64,000 nucleotides of DNA from Litsea cubeba (lineage: Eukaryota > Streptophyta > Magnoliopsida > Laurales > Lauraceae). Under the pieces are notes generated by a model. The model was not told the origin of the DNA, ran no database searches, and worked only from the letters and a program-made list of their open reading frames with translations. The stretch lies in assembly GCA_012931725.1 (NCBI GenBank), contig CM022948.1, positions 111,444,108 through 111,508,107 on the forward strand. The letters run 5' to 3'. Shown in pieces: positions 34,996-47,880 of the stretch (the stretch's first letter is position 1; the number at the start of each line of letters is the position of its first letter). The translations under genes and the position numbers were made by a program.

Positions 34996-37900
34996 CGATG
35001 ATCTCTCATATTAGAAATCAAAGACATCCGGTATCTTGCCATCTATATTTTTATTCAAGCTAGTGAATGTGAACTGTGGTAAAAAAAATTAAATTTTTTT
35101 TGTGTCTTGATTGCCTATTTGTAGAGCACGAGATGAAGGATCAGTATATAGGTATTCCAAAAAAAAAAAACTCTTGAAGCATCTCCCAACCATGGTGATG
35201 GTAATCATATCCATGATCTGGAGTCTGGACCACGACAGCATAAATGGATGACTGTATTTGTGGCTGATTTGGAACAACCATGCTTTTGTGATTCTATTGT
35301 GGACAAAAAAGATGCATCAATTATCTTTGATAGATAGATTGATTCTATGAAATTAATAGCAGGTTTGTCCCAATCAACACTTCAAACAAATTAAAGGTTG
35401 GACACTCACACCATAGTTGGAGCAGTGCCTAATTAACAATCCTACACTAAACAGATTATAATGTACTCTTAACGTGATTTCCAAACTCCATCAGTTGGCT
35501 GGCATTTTTTGTTGCGAGAAAGACACTTCCACTTCTCCTCTTTTACAGGATCAACCTCTCTACCTTTCTTGTTATGAGAAAGACGCTTGTCTTGTTTGTA
35601 GGCTCCTGAAAATGGACGCATGGTATAGTATGTGAATCCCTAGGCATACCAAATATAAGAAAACTTTGAAAATTAGACATCTCGTAAAGATTAGATCGAT
35701 AACATATTAATCCTAAGATCTAAGGTATCAAATAAATGGTTAACAAAGTTTATAATTTGACAATCCATCTAATGGCCTTGAATCAAAATACCTCTACCAA
35801 CACCCGATGACCTAATATTTTACAGGTGGCTAATTTGTACATATTGGCTCTACTTTAGTACCTGTTCTATTTCAAGAAGCAGCAGATGAAATGCTACACG
35901 AAACCGGAGTTGCTCTTTAAAAAACAAGAAAAGAAAAGAATGTACTGTTCCATTTGAGCCCACCTCATGCATGCTAATCACAAGGGGTACGTAGTAGCTA
36001 GCCTAGTAGGAAGAATTATAGAGGTATAATGTGGAGTAGAGGTTGGTCAAATAATACTTTAAATAATAATAACCATTGATTTTAGGGCCTCAATGTTCAA
36101 TGGTCTTGTATATACAAATCTTCATTCACTCAATCCAGTGTCGATCAGGTGATGTTTGGATCATTATCAAATTGAGATGTGTGCCCATCTAGTAGGGTCT
36201 GGGGTTCTTCAACTGCGGGCCCCATTATATAGGAGTTATCAGACATTTTTGCTAGTAAATTATTAAAATTATATTGAAGGAGCTTGTTCACAAACTTGCA
36301 ACCCCTAATCCCCACTCTGATCCATCCGATCTCAGCCTTAGAGTAGGATGGAATTTGCTTAATACATATAAGAGGTATAATCAAAATAACAAATCTAATA
36401 ATCATGACCATATATTTAAAAGCCTTAAAATGTAACAGTTATCAGTTATATATATAGGCACGCCAATAAAACCTATACAACATTACAGCCCTTGAATTAT
36501 TATAATCTTCATATTGGATGACATGGTTGTTTGGCCAATGTTGAAATGGGATTGGTGCTTATTATAGACAGATTAGATAGCTTAAGGTACTTCATTCACA
36601 TGCAAGCATCCATTCCTCCCTCCTCTTTGTTTTTTTGGTAAAGCAAGCGTTCTTTTCACATGTGACAACCCTATCCCAACTTCAAAATCCTGAGCAACCA
36701 AATCGTTGGCTCCACAACCCTATCCCAACTGGAGATGACACGTGGAATGCAGCTAAACCTTATCGATCATCATACATTTTACTTCAATGTCACAACTATG
36801 ATTTTTTGGAAATTAATGAAATTAGAAAATATTAAGATAACTCCTGATTTCGTTTTTTTTTTCTCGAGATATTATCAGATATGTCGCAAAAAAATAATTT
36901 TTTATGCAAATAAAAGCAGAATAAATATAATAGATTTGAAATATGATTCTAATTTCTCTTATAAAAAATTCAGATTATTGCGATATCGTCATGATAAAAA
37001 AAATCTCAAGAAAATATCACAGTAATATAACCATAAGTTCAGATATTTCAATATTTGCAGTATTAGTTCAGTAAACAAGGAGTAACCTCATTTTTAATCA
37101 ATCAACCACTTAAAAGACCAAGATTTCTAGAAGAAAAGCAATAAAAAAAAATTAGAACAAGACCACCCCAGCTACTCCTCCAATTACCATTTGCCGGTCC
37201 AACCTCTTGAAATGAATAGGCCATCGGCCATCCTACCCACCCACCCCGAATTGAACAGCAAACTAAATCACAACTGCTCACCTAAACTTCACTGCCTCTT
37301 TATCCTCTCCCTTATCTAGTTGTATGGACATTGGAGACACTCATTAATCATTATATCTTAAAATTCTCCAGGGAAAGTGTACATTGTATCCTTCCCCAAA
37401 CATAAAAGATAAGGTGGGTCCTCATTTCTTGTTTGAGTTTTGCGTATCTAATCCAAATCTCTGATGCAAGCTTGGACAATTGTAAGGGGTTGTCTGTGCA
37501 TGCATGTTTCCGCCAGAGCGGTGCATGATGTTTCTTCGTGAAAACAGATATAAAATATCTCTGTTTTTTTTTTTTTCTGGTTAAAGAAGATTTGGAGGTC
37601 TAACCTGCCCCGATAAGAAATGCGATTACACTAAAGGAGAACCCGACTTTTATTTTCCATGGATGTACACAAACATGTTCTACTGCCCGTTTATTTGAGT
37701 TAAATTATATAAGAATTTATGGTCAAATGAGCTCTATTGTTTATTGAAGAGGTGAAATATGGATGATACGAGGTGAAAGAGGTGGGGGTGAAAAATATAA
37801 AATTGCGATGCAGAAGTGACCTTGACTTTCCTAAAATCTCAATTACCGTTATTTTGATGCAATTTTTATAAAAAAAAAAGATTATTTTGTGCTCATTTTT

Positions 37901-39197
37901 TATATCTATCTTTCATCATCATTTTTAATTAATCTAGCAAGAATACCAATGTATAATTCTGTGGTGCCGAATGAACAGGCCATAAGTTATTATTCCAGGC
38001 GTAAATTAATGGAACTATCTTATTTATGCGTTTGGTCCACCTTTTGCATCTTTTCTTATGCTAAACGGCATATATAACATGCCTCTAATTTTAAAAATCA
38101 TGAAGGTTTGTTAAAAGGTTTTTTGCTAATTCTGTACACCAACAATTAAATTATGAGCATCTTTCCATACCAAAAAAAAAAACCAATTAAATTAGCATGA
38201 ATGGATGTGAGCGACCATACCTCTTACTTCTCTTGGAAAGATTCATGTGATATGAAATGACATGCCTGGATGGGAACAAAGAAACTGCAGAAGTTTTTCA
38301 AGCCACCTGGCCCAAGAATGAATAGTTTCAAAATGTCAATTCAGTGCAGCTAAGATTTCAAAGTTGGACCTTAAACTGCTCAAAATAAATACGGTAGGAC
38401 TATCGAAATAATCTATGAAACAATTCCTTTTTAAAAATATTTTTATTTTATATTTCATAAGTCACAAAATTAAAAAGATAGCTTGGCCTGTAGAGTGAAG
38501 TTTGACGAGTGCCAACATTCATGTTTTAATAAGTCATTTAAAGTTTCACTTTTGTATTCCTTATGACTCACCAGTTTTTTGTGAGTCCTATTTCTGTCCT
38601 CAAAAGAAATTTTTAGCACGTATTACTAAACTGTGTTTTAACGTAGCAAGGCCTATTTGTTTGTAACTTGTAAGTGTTTTTTATGAGAATAGTAGTATTT
38701 CCGCTAAAGCAATGCTTGAAACTCAAATCTCTGAGATTTGCAAAATCACAATATTTCTGTGCAGCAAGGGATCACATTCCGCTTTTGCATTGTCACATGG
38801 ACTTTATGCAATTCCTAAATGCTGAATTGATTGGGGTAGGCGATGAATTGATTGGAGAGGCGGTACCTCAAGGATTTTAAATTCTCCAAGACAAGAATTC
38901 TCAAAATTATTGAAGAAGAAAAGACAAGATTTCAAAATTTCCAATCATAAAAGAAGTGTATGAATTTGCCACCACCTCCGTCTCATCTACTAAGAAAACG
39001 GCTATGCTCAAAATGACTACTTACCTCACTAATAAATAGTGACCATTCTCACTTGATTGTCCAGTGTTCAAATCCTAGGTATGCGATCTCTTCTCACTTA
39101 TACTTGTGGGGGCTTTTCTTTCTATAGGTCCCACTTGTATAGGTCATTTGCACGCTTGTGTGGGCTGTATTCCGGTGTGTAGGTGTGAATCTCTTAG
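34996..39197. other. Intergenic, no gene seen
   Basis: About 4 kb of AT-rich DNA. The phrase ACAACCCTATCCCAACT occurs twice (about 36665 and 36714). No coding frame with family similarity and no element with clear ends. Confidence 0.55.
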
Positions 39198-39490
39198 GGT
39201 CCATTTGGCACTTTACTAAATTAGTAAAAGTCAAGTAAAACCTTTATTTTTTAATTAATAGGTTACATAAATTGCACTTTAATTCAAAATAATTTTCTCT
39301 ATCATTTTATAAAAAAAGTCAAATAGTAACCATCTTTCTCAACTAAAAAATAAAAGAAATACCGACTTTTATATACGAAAAGTAAAAAAAAGAATTTTAT
39401 ACCAAAACAACTCTAAATAAAATTTCATTATAACCTAATGAGCTTTACTATACTTTACATTACATATAAAATTACCAAAGAATCCCTATG
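39198..39490. mobile_element. Possible Harbinger/hAT-type MITE
   Basis: It starts GGGTCCATTTGGCACTTTACTAA and ends with a loosely inverted counterpart (…TTACCAAAGAATCCC). AT-rich interior. Ends and TSD are uncertain. It resembles the element at 44997. Confidence 0.4.
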
Positions 39491-40206
39491 GATTTCAAAA
39501 TCCCCCTACAACTCATGAAATATGTGGTTGTCATTGTCATTGTCATTGTCATCTCACACAATAAACCTAATCCTAGAATCATACGTCACGCCCGCACCAT
39601 GTGCCACGCCTACGAAGCATGTATTGTTCCCCTTACCTAAATCAACATACACTTGCACCGACGCTGGAACACCATTTTCTCGCGCTCTTCCGCTATATCC
39701 ACCATATCGCCAATAATTCCCGATAAACAAGGATTATCGTACAAAGCGGATCGTAGTACAGACTTTCCCGACTCGCGAGAGTCACGATACGCAATTTCTC
39801 GAAACACTCATTTTGTCAGCTTGAGATCATAAAAGAGACTCATGACTCACGAGATCTCGTGAGCTCTTCTTTGTAAATAAATTCTTCATGCGTTCGCCAA
39901 ATTTTTATATTATAAATATGCATGTACGGCTTAGATTCTTTTGAAAGTGGGGCCCGGAAGGTAAAAGGAAGGGTCATTATAAATACACCCACCCTACTTA
40001 GTAAATAAACCCACTCTACACCCTATTAAAGTACACCCTATTAAAGTACCAGCTACCCACCCTACTTGACATCTCATAGGTACCCACTCTATATCCCTAT
40101 ACGTAAGAAATAAGGGAAAAAAAAAAAAAACAACTGACGTGACATGTCAGATACATGACAAGTCGACCTCACTAGTCGTCAAAACCACTAGCGGTTTCCG
40201 GGATTC
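39491..40206. other. Flank of the LRR-kinase fragment
   Basis: No gene. It has repeated ACCCACCCT- and CCTATTAAAGTAC-like phrases at about 39985-40080; the latter is a direct tandem duplication. Similar ACACCCACCCT phrases recur on the far side at about 41240-41320. Confidence 0.5.
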
Positions 40207-41140
40207 CAGTGTCCATTTCGACTTATCAGTGCCCCTTTTCACCTTGTTGAAATTCTGGTACCTCCAATAGAACCAGCCCACCCCAACAAGAAGAACCAGA
40301 CCAGCAAGTATGAAGATTGATCGAAGCAACCAAAGCAACCAAAGCAATCTGTGGCTCTTGGTCTCACCCCTCTGAGATTCCGAACACAATTCTTACAGAT
40401 CACCACAGAGCCCCGGATTCCCCAAGAAGCTCTCCCTGTACATCTCCTTGGCATACATAAGTGGGAGCTTCCCGGAGAGACGGTTGCTCGAGAGATTGAA
40501 GCGGTTGAGCTTCAATTTCTGCAATTCGATTGGGATTTCACCTGTGAGGCGATTTTCAGAGAGATCAAGATAGTTAAGCACCGGCAAGTAGCCGATTCCC
40601 GGTGGGATTTGACCAGACCAGATTTCGGCAGGAATCTCACTTGAGAGGTCGTTGTTGTGAAGATCAAGCCTTCCCAACAGTTCTAGCTTTCCAATAGTCT
40701 TTGGAATTGAACCTAATAGTCTATTTCCACTTCCTGAAAATTCCACCAGTGTTTGAGAAGAACCAATATCAGCTGGTATCCCCCCAGTGAATTGATTATC
40801 TAATATGAGCAGCAGCGACAGATTCGTTGCGCTGGCGATCACCGGAGAAATTTCCCCGGAGAACAAATTCCCGGCTAGCTTGAGCAGATACACGTGCGGC
40901 AAGCCCCAGAAACTCGCCGGAAAGCCCGTTACCTTTCAGCCTAACTCTCAACAGGCTCCTACATTGGGCCAAGCTCGCTGGAATCTTCCATGAGAACTTG
41001 TTGTCTATGATGAGCAGCTCCTCCAAAACCCCCTTCTCGCACAGACCGTCCGGAATCTCGCCGGGAAACTCATTACCCGAAACATCAACCACAATCAGCG
41101 GCGAATTCCGGCCGAGATCCCTTGGCAGCGTCCCATTCAT
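40207..41140 (-). pseudogene. HAESA-like (HSL1-type) LRR receptor kinase fragment
   Basis: The parent family are plasma-membrane receptor kinases of subfamily LRR-XI. The minus strand carries the last LRRs (GTLPRDLG… through DLHNNDLSSEIP, NYLDLSENRLTGEIP, FNLSSNRLSG), the LYAKEMYRESFLGNPGLCG-like cap region, a transmembrane segment (LLRSIFILAGLVLLVGVGW) and the start of the juxtamembrane region (SKWTL). It then ends abruptly: the kinase domain is missing, as are the N-terminal LRRs and signal peptide. Breaks: a small deletion and frameshift near 40900 between SGE and FWGLPHVYLL; loss of about 13 residues after EIPAEI; a nonsense TAA at 40393-40395. It is a dead, doubly truncated copy, possibly moved by a transposon, though I could not define ends. 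Confidence 0.88.
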
Positions 41141-41918
41141 CCTCCTCCAAGTTCTCTTGCGTCTGACGGAGTTGCTGCTAGTCCCGAGGCGGAAGACCAC
41201 ATGCCTGCTTTGATAAGACTTGTCTGTTTCAGAGGCAGTACACCCATCCTTTAATGTCTTAATTGGTTGGGTGCATTTAACAACGCCCAGGCAAAATAGG
41301 CAGTACACCCACCCTTCTAGAGTGGGTGCATAAATCAACACCCTAAAAGGAATTTCCCTGTGAGTCTCAGCCAGTTTCCATTTTATCACGTTCTTTTTAG
41401 GATTAATCGAGCTGATATTATCGTGGTTATTTCTTTTAATTCCAAAATCTCAACAAATAGGGACGAGTCCCATTCCAGTCACATCAAATGTGCAAAAGAA
41501 ACATCTAATAATAGTTAATAGGGTGGGCCCCACACACCCTACTTTCGGAGTGGGCCATCCCACTATCCACGGCTCAAGGACCAACTTGTACGTATAGATT
41601 CGCTTGCAAGAATCTGATTATTACTTCCCCACAAGCCTCACTCAGATGAAAAAAAAAAGCAAATGACAAAAAAACCACTCCTTTACAGGTAGAATATTAA
41701 ATATACAATTCCTAGATGGTCATTTTCGTATTTTCAGGTCATTTTGGTTCATTTCTTTATATTATATTAAATCAGCACTAAAATATTTATTAAAAATTCA
41801 AATGGCCAAGAGATCAACGGTTCTGATATAATCCTACCTATTTCCATTATATTCTCTTTTTTTTCTCATTTTCAATTTACAACGCTCCGAAACCGCTACG
41901 TACCGGCCGGAACTCCAA
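41141..41918. other. Spacer, no gene seen
   Basis: Phrase GGCAGTACACCCA occurs twice (about 41234 and 41299). Otherwise it is AT-rich 3' flank of the acidic-protein gene. Confidence 0.55.
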
Positions 41919-42491
41919 CTACAGTGCCGGAAGCGATTCCGGCCGCCACGGGAACTCGGAAAAATCCGACGGCGGGCCAGAAACAGCGTCGGGAAAATCA
42001 AACAAACCCCCCAACACAACAGAATCCTCCTCATGCTTCTCCTCGGCGCGGATCCCATACCCCAACACGTCATAACACGGAATCTCATCCTCAAAACCCC
42101 ACATCTGATCGAACCCAACGGTCTCCGAAGGCCCACGTAAGATATCCTCTTCATCCTTCTCGTTCTCCTCGCCAGAAGACGAAGTAGGGGGGAGACCAAG
42201 CTCATCATCCGAGGCACCGAGCAGAAACCCCAAATCGGGGAGCGACTCGCCCAACTCGGACGCCTGACTCGGTGGGTGGAGAGAGTCAGAAGACGAAAGG
42301 CCTATCTCTTCCTCGAAGCTCTTCATGAAGGAGGCGAGGTCTTGGGTGGCAGGGTCGCGGTCGGGGGCGTCCTCGTCATCGAGGATGTCGAGGATGTCTT
42401 CTCGGAGGCGCTTTGTCTCGGGCGACTCGGGCTGGTCTGGGGAGGACTCGTCCGAGTCGACCCAAGGGCGCTTGTTGCTGCTGTCTGCCAT
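41919..42491 (-). CDS. Acidic single-exon protein of unknown function (190 aa)
   Basis: Function not recognised. The first ATG is at 42491 (MADSSNKRPWVDSDES); the frame extends two codons upstream only through a TTG. The protein is very rich in Asp, Glu, Ser and Pro. It has a Lys/Arg patch (ETKRLRED) followed by ILDILDDED, then a predicted amphipathic stretch DLASFMKSFEEEI, then repeated acidic Leu-rich pieces (LPDLGFLLGASDDELGLPP). The C-terminal half ends with Phe/Pro-rich SDFSEFPW. GC content is far above the surroundings, the frame is intact, and a TATA box and CT-rich leader precede it, so it looks like a live gene. The composition would suit a nuclear regulatory or activator-like protein, but that is inference only. 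Confidence 0.8.
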   Translation of the reverse strand: MADSSNKRPWVDSDESSPDQPESPETKRLREDILDILDDEDAPDRDPATQDLASFMKSFEEEIGLSSSDSLHPPSQASELGESLPDLGFLLGASDDELGLPPTSSSGEENEKDEEDILRGPSETVGFDQMWGFEDEIPCYDVLGYGIRAEEKHEEDSVVLGGLFDFPDAVSGPPSDFSEFPWRPESLPAL

Positions 42492-42620
42492 AGACAAAAA
42501 ATAAAAAAGACAGAAAGAGAGAGAGGGATGAAAGACACGAGATTACGGTGTATGCGAGATGGAGCGTAGGAGGAGCGAGGGAAGTGGGGTTTAAATAGGG
42601 GGGGAGGGAGGGAGGGATGG
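42492..42620 (-). promoter_or_regulatory. Core promoter of the acidic-protein gene
   Basis: On the minus strand TATTTAAA lies at 42597-42590, about 100 bases before the ATG. A CT-rich leader (Y-patch-like, complement of 42514-42528) follows. Upstream is a GGGA-rich stretch at about 42597-42620. Confidence 0.65.
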
Positions 42621-44615
42621 GAGTACAATAATAATAGTAATAATGGAGGGGGTGTTTTGCAATTTGTACTTTGCAGGCGCGTGTTGAGCGGATGCTTAGG
42701 CCATCACGGACGTCTTGCTCCTTCTCTGCCTTTTTTTTGGCCTTTTGCTTTTCTCAGCCTCCGGAATCAACTGCTTTGAAATCTAGTTTTGGAGTCCGGG
42801 CCCACTGACGTGTCGGGGCTCGGGGTTTTTCGAGCGGCTGTGAATTGGCTCGGCTCAGAAAAAGATGGTTGGTTTGGTTGCTTCTTTATTAGTCTTTACG
42901 TCTTGATTCCGTTTCGGTGGGGGAAGGCTGCCGAAAATATCATCTGCGAGTGCGAAATTACCGTTTAGGCCTTTGCCGCAGGAAAGTTTGTGGTTCTTAG
43001 ACGAGCCTATTTTTGTCCGTGAGAGGACTATGAACAACGGCCGGGATTTGAAACAGGACGGTTTGGTTCCATTGACGGTTTGGATTGCATATGAGCTGAT
43101 TTGGATTTGGGTCCAAGAATGAGATGCAAAGAATCTCCATGCGGGTATGGTTTCATGTTTTTGAAGGAAACTGGAAACCAGAAAGTTCTTTTTCCTCTTT
43201 TTCATTTGTTATCATGTTGGGGGGCCCATCGGCGATAGATGATGAAGGAGGAAAGTGTGTAATATGGCCTATTGGTAAAGGCTTGAACTTCTCCCCACGT
43301 CCCTACAATTTTTTTTATTTTTCCATGTCTATGTATGTTCATCACTGCATACATGTTTTAACTACATTGGCTTTTGGGACTTGTTTGTTTTTTTGTAATT
43401 AAAATTTTAGAAATTTTAATACTTTATATTTTTATAAAGCCGTTAAAAAAAAGAGTTAATCAAAGGTGAATATTTAAGGATAATCATTAAATGATTTTTT
43501 CTTTGGTGGAAAATGACTACCTTGTCATCACCTTCATAATCCGAATATCGTTAAAATTAAGGTCTCATTTGCATCACTATTTTATATTCTTCACCTCCTA
43601 CCTCATATCATTCATCAATCACCTCTTTAATAATCTTTTGGAGAAACTAGTATGCACATGAATTTTTACATATCATATGCAAACCAGTAAGCTCTAAATT
43701 ACTTTTTGCTCGTTATTTCTAAATAATAGTAAATAAAAAAAAGCGTATTGTTTTCAATTAAAGTCACATTTGACAATTGCATAACATTTTAGAACTTTAT
43801 ATCCACTTTCTTCCTGTCACGCATTAATCTTATCTGCAACATCCATAGTTTTAAACTATTTTTTATTGGATAGTTTTTCTTGAGACCTATTTACCTAAAA
43901 AAATATTATTTGATGCTCATTTTTTAAAATTCACTTTTGATATTCATTTTCAACCACTAGTGTTATGATTTTATGTATTTTATTGCAAACAAGTATGCTC
44001 TACATGTCTATTCTGACACATACATTTTTTTTCTTCTACTTATATCTACTAAATTGATACTCCACATATTAATTTTGTCTATAATAGGCAATTGTCAAAA
44101 ACAATCATGCTGTTCTTATGTTTGTAAAAGTCTGTATATAAGGCTTACATGAATGCATGACCATCATGGAGAATTTAGTTGCACATGGAGAAAAGGTAAA
44201 CAAGAAAGAAAGAAAGAAAAAACACAATTTGAATTAGGGAGGCACTGTTTGAAGGTTTCTGAGCAATTAGAATCATTGCCATTACATAAATTAGGTACCA
44301 GATCTCTATGATCAATTGAAAGACTTTCACAGCTCAAATGAGTATCATATTTGGGTCGGTTCTAATTTAGAGGGAATTAAGGACTTGAAGGGCTTCAGAT
44401 AGACCCTTTTCAAGCTCTAGGAATGTTCGACCATTCTTAAAATCTTACTGTCTTTGATTTAGTAATTTTTATTGTAATTAACTCAAGATTTTGTTTGATT
44501 TTTTATATGTCTAATGCGCCACAAAAATTTTTAAGGACATGGTTAATAATCATATTTATCTAAAACATGCCTTGTTATTTAGTTATTCAATATTAGACCC
44601 AGTAAAGAATAGTCT
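42621..44615. other. Intergenic, no gene seen
   Basis: The first 600 bases are of moderate GC content, then AT-rich. No recognised repeats or coding. Confidence 0.55.
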
Positions 44616-44804
44616 CTTACCCCAGTGGTAAGAGGCATCGGTTCTTACTTGGTTGCCTAGGATTTAAAACTGAGTACCCACCTTTCCTCATCCAAGGGTT
44701 GTTCTACCTAATTCGAGAGGTCTCCCTCACCTCACATGAGGTCTACTTCCCTCGCCAGAGGGCTGAGGTCCCCGCACCCGTAAGTTAGCCACAAAAAAAA
44801 AAAA
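44616..44804 (+). mobile_element. Second SINE family (tRNA-like head, A tail)
   Basis: The head CCCAGTGGTAAGAGGC resembles an A box. The B-box region is degenerate. The body is CT-rich with CACCTCACATGAGG and ends in A12. It differs from the Au-type and the CGGCTTCCC-body SINEs. Confidence 0.6.
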
Positions 44805-44811
44805 GAAGATC

Positions 44812-44886
44812 AGAATAAGCAAATAGCATAAAAGTCCAAAATGGATTCTTAGAATGAGCAAATAGCATAAAAGTCCAAAATAAAAT
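44812..44886. repeat. 39-base tandem duplication
   Basis: Two copies of a unit beginning AGAATRAGCAAATAGC, directly after the SINE tail. Confidence 0.85.
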
Positions 44887-44996
44887 ATCTTCCATATGCA
44901 CGGCACCCCACACTTATTCTAGACCCTTTATACATTTTCTATCTTTATTTTAATGAGTAATGGTCCTGTGAGGGCGAGGGCGAGGGCGGTCTTTGG

Positions 44997-45292
44997 GCCT
45001 GTTTGGGGGCTTTACTAGAGGAGTTAAGTGGAGTAAAGGTTATTTTGAGGAAATAATAAAACATAAATAAGTTATGATGTATTTTGTTTTTAGTTGTTAA
45101 TCTTTTTTATTTTTTTATTGAAAAGTGGAGTTTTTTTATCTTTTAGTGGAGAAATGATATTACTTTTTGACTTTTAAAAAAAAATTATGGTGGAAAATTT
45201 GAATTAAAGTGTTTTGGTGGGAATTTTTTTTATAGAAATTTGGGCTTTACCTTACTTCACTCTACAAGTAGAATTGCCAAACAAGCCCCCCG
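44997..45292. mobile_element. Short MITE with GGGCYTGTTTGG ends
   Basis: Left GGGCCTGTTTGGGGGC; right, read inward, GGGCTTGTTTGGCAA. It then shares inverted TTTACT/AGTAAA-like content. About 300 bases, AT-rich, no coding; TSD unclear. Confidence 0.6.
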
Positions 45293-45611
45293 AACTTATT
45301 TTATTAATTCAAACACCTCATTTTCTATTAGTATTTTTTTTATATTTTTTTTATACAAAATTAGATGCCCATTGCTTTCGATCTGAATCTAAAATCCAAT
45401 ATCTTGAGGTGTAGTTGAGATTTTATGCATAAATCTACTAAAATTGTATAAACTCTTTTAGTACCTGTTTGTTTAATCAGTATTAAATCTCAAGATTTGT
45501 ACTTGATGTCTTTTCATCAAAGAGGCTGGGAGCATTAGGTTAAAGATGAAAATCCACAAGCAACTTTGAATACTTCAACCTATGAAGAATCTTTGATCCT
45601 CTCTTTTAACT
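45293..45611. other. Intergenic, no gene seen
   Basis: AT-rich, nothing recognised. Confidence 0.55.
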
Positions 45612-45831
45612 CTATGGGGTTGGCCGATAGGACCACGGTTCCTTCCTCTCTTGGAGCTAGAGGTCTAGGTATCGACATCCGGTTCTCCACTTTTCGGAAT
45701 GGAAGGTTGAGTCCCCTTGTACTACCATCTATGGACCACACGGATTTTACTCGCCTTTTCTTTGACCTTACAGGAAATAGTCCAGCTCTAAAGATTAGAA
45801 CCCTCCGTTGGAGGGAAAAAAAAAAAACTTC
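45612..45831 (+). mobile_element. SINE with alternative head, degenerate
   Basis: It starts GTTGGCCGATAGGACCACGG and carries GTAGCTAGAGGTC-like and GTTGAGTCC segments also seen at 63572. The body is diverged and it ends in A12. The open frame of about 127 codons across it is fortuitous. Confidence 0.65.
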
Positions 45832-46500
45832 AACTTTTGAAGAAGCTTATTTGGTATTTAACTTCTATTTCAGGAGAGCAGCTTTGAACTTTGGTGTCTC
45901 TTCTATCTCTTTAATCTGTCATGACTATTGCTCCCTACTCGGTCACTGATGTCGGTCAATGTCCTTGACGCTTGAAAATTAATGGCCCACCACATCAAGG
46001 GCTGTCATTGACTGTTTCCGTTGACGAACACATCTCATAAACGGAATTCTCTCATCTCATTCTTTCCCACACGGCCACACCGCCACACCCATTGTCCACA
46101 AATATATTTTAAGAAGAATTATCGTCTCAAACACAAAGAAAATGTATAGATACTATTAAGTATATGATTTTCGAGGAAAATCTTTCAGTAAGTATGTTAA
46201 TGTGTTAATCAACAAGATATTACAAAATTAACATAAAATACTGTCAAAATATTTTCACCCCATTCTTTTGTCTTTTTTCTATTTTAATTACACTGATAGT
46301 TTCTTTGGATATTTTCGATTCTGACAGTACTACTATGAGAAAGGTAAAGTAATGTTTTGGTAAATATTATGACATTATTACTATTGTTTCACAGAAAAAT
46401 ATGTCTTAAATTTCAAAACAACCACCAAGAAATGTTCATCTTATTGCTTACACTATGTAATAGTTTTCCCTATTTGATGCATGATAGTAAGGGTTTTATA
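45832..46500. other. Intergenic, no gene seen
   Basis: AT-rich. Nothing recognised apart from the left TSD of the next element (46493-46500). Confidence 0.55.
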
Positions 46501-47333
46501 CAGGGTTGCAAACGAAATGGTTCCGGATCATAACCATACTAGACCCGGACCCGGTTTCGATAAGAAAACCCGGAATCAGGTCCACCTAGAGGATCGAATC
46601 TAGTTCCAAAATTGATTCTATTTTCTCTTTATTATCTTTTTTTTATATTAAAATAAACATATCATTCAACTTATAACAGTGAACCAAGTCTGCAACATCC
46701 GATAATATACTTAAGAATGGCAAAAAAAGAGTTGGTTTTAAAGTACAAATTGCAGTATCAAAGACTCATATGCTGGATCTCGGGTTGGAACGTATATGGA
46801 CCCAGAATCGGACTCGTTTGTCAATCATAACCTAAATTAGGTTTTGGGCCCGAACCCGTTTATGAATAAAAACCTAAAATAGGTTCTAAACCTGATTTTT
46901 TACGGGTCGGAATTTCCGAGTAATTAGATACCCATTTGCAACCCAACCTATAGGACTGATATCTAGTTTCAAAATCGGTTCTGATTTATCTCTCTCTGTT
47001 TTTTTTTTTTTTTTCGCTTACAATAAGCATATCATTCAACTTATAACAGTGCACCAAGTTTACTGCCTCCAGTATTATAGTTAGAAATGCACAATAAAAG
47101 TTATTTTTGAGGTACAATTTGCAATATTAAGAGACTCATATGTCAGGTCCCAAATCCACGGATCGAAACCTATATGAACTCAGAATCATACCCGTTTTAT
47201 CAATCGGGACCTAGATTAGGTAATGGACAGGGACTCATTTATGAATCGGAACCTAAAATTGGTTCCAGATCCGGTTTTTTGCGGATTAAAACTTCTAGGT
47301 AATTGGATAATTTGATACCCTTTTGCACCCCTA
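46501..47333. mobile_element. hAT-type element with duplicated body, 833 bases
   Basis: 8-base TSD GTTTTATA (46493-46500, 47334-47341). Ends CAGGGTTGCAAACG and CTTTTGCACCCCTA. The body is present twice in tandem, offset by about 371 bases, each half containing CATATCATTCAACTTATAAC. A vestigial end (CATTTGCAACCC) lies between the halves near 46930-46945. No coding. Confidence 0.85.
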
Positions 47334-47758
47334 GTTTTATACCTCTTTTTTAGTTGGTTGGCTCAATTTTTAATACAAGTTTATATTATCAGTTCAAAAA
47401 AAGAGAGAAAATTGATATCGTGGGCATATCCCAGGAATTGAATCCGATACTGATAAGCAAATAGTTCAACGGAAGGAATACGTCGAGTGGAGCACAACGG
47501 AGAGAGCATTTAATGATAATGTAGAGCAATTAAGGATGAGCTTTAGGACCAAAGATTAGTCTTTTCTTTTCTAAAAAAAGGATTAGACTAGTTTATGATT
47601 AAAATAGTTTACTAACAGTCGTAGATTTCCACTAGTATTGATTTTATAAAATCAATATTCTAAAGATGATACTTTTAGTGTTAAATCCCATTAGCTAATC
47701 ATTCCAATTTAAATTTCGAAGCGTTAAGTTCAGTTAATATTTCATATTAATGGGCCAA

Positions 47759-47880
47759 CCCCAAGGGATAGTTTACTTGGCCTAGGATAACGATTTGCAC
47801 CTAAAAATTATAGGTTCGAAGCTATATTGCCATATTTAAATTAAAAAAGAATTTACTTGAATTTTCTCTCGATCAGAAAA
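47759..47880 (+). mobile_element. SINE fragment, 5' part
   Basis: Head GGGATAGTTTACTTGGCCTAGGA and B box AGGTTCGAAGC as in the copy at 29258; the body is decayed. Confidence 0.6.

Noticed and set aside
45566..45949. 127-codon open frame
   Set aside because: It runs through a degenerate SINE and its A tail.
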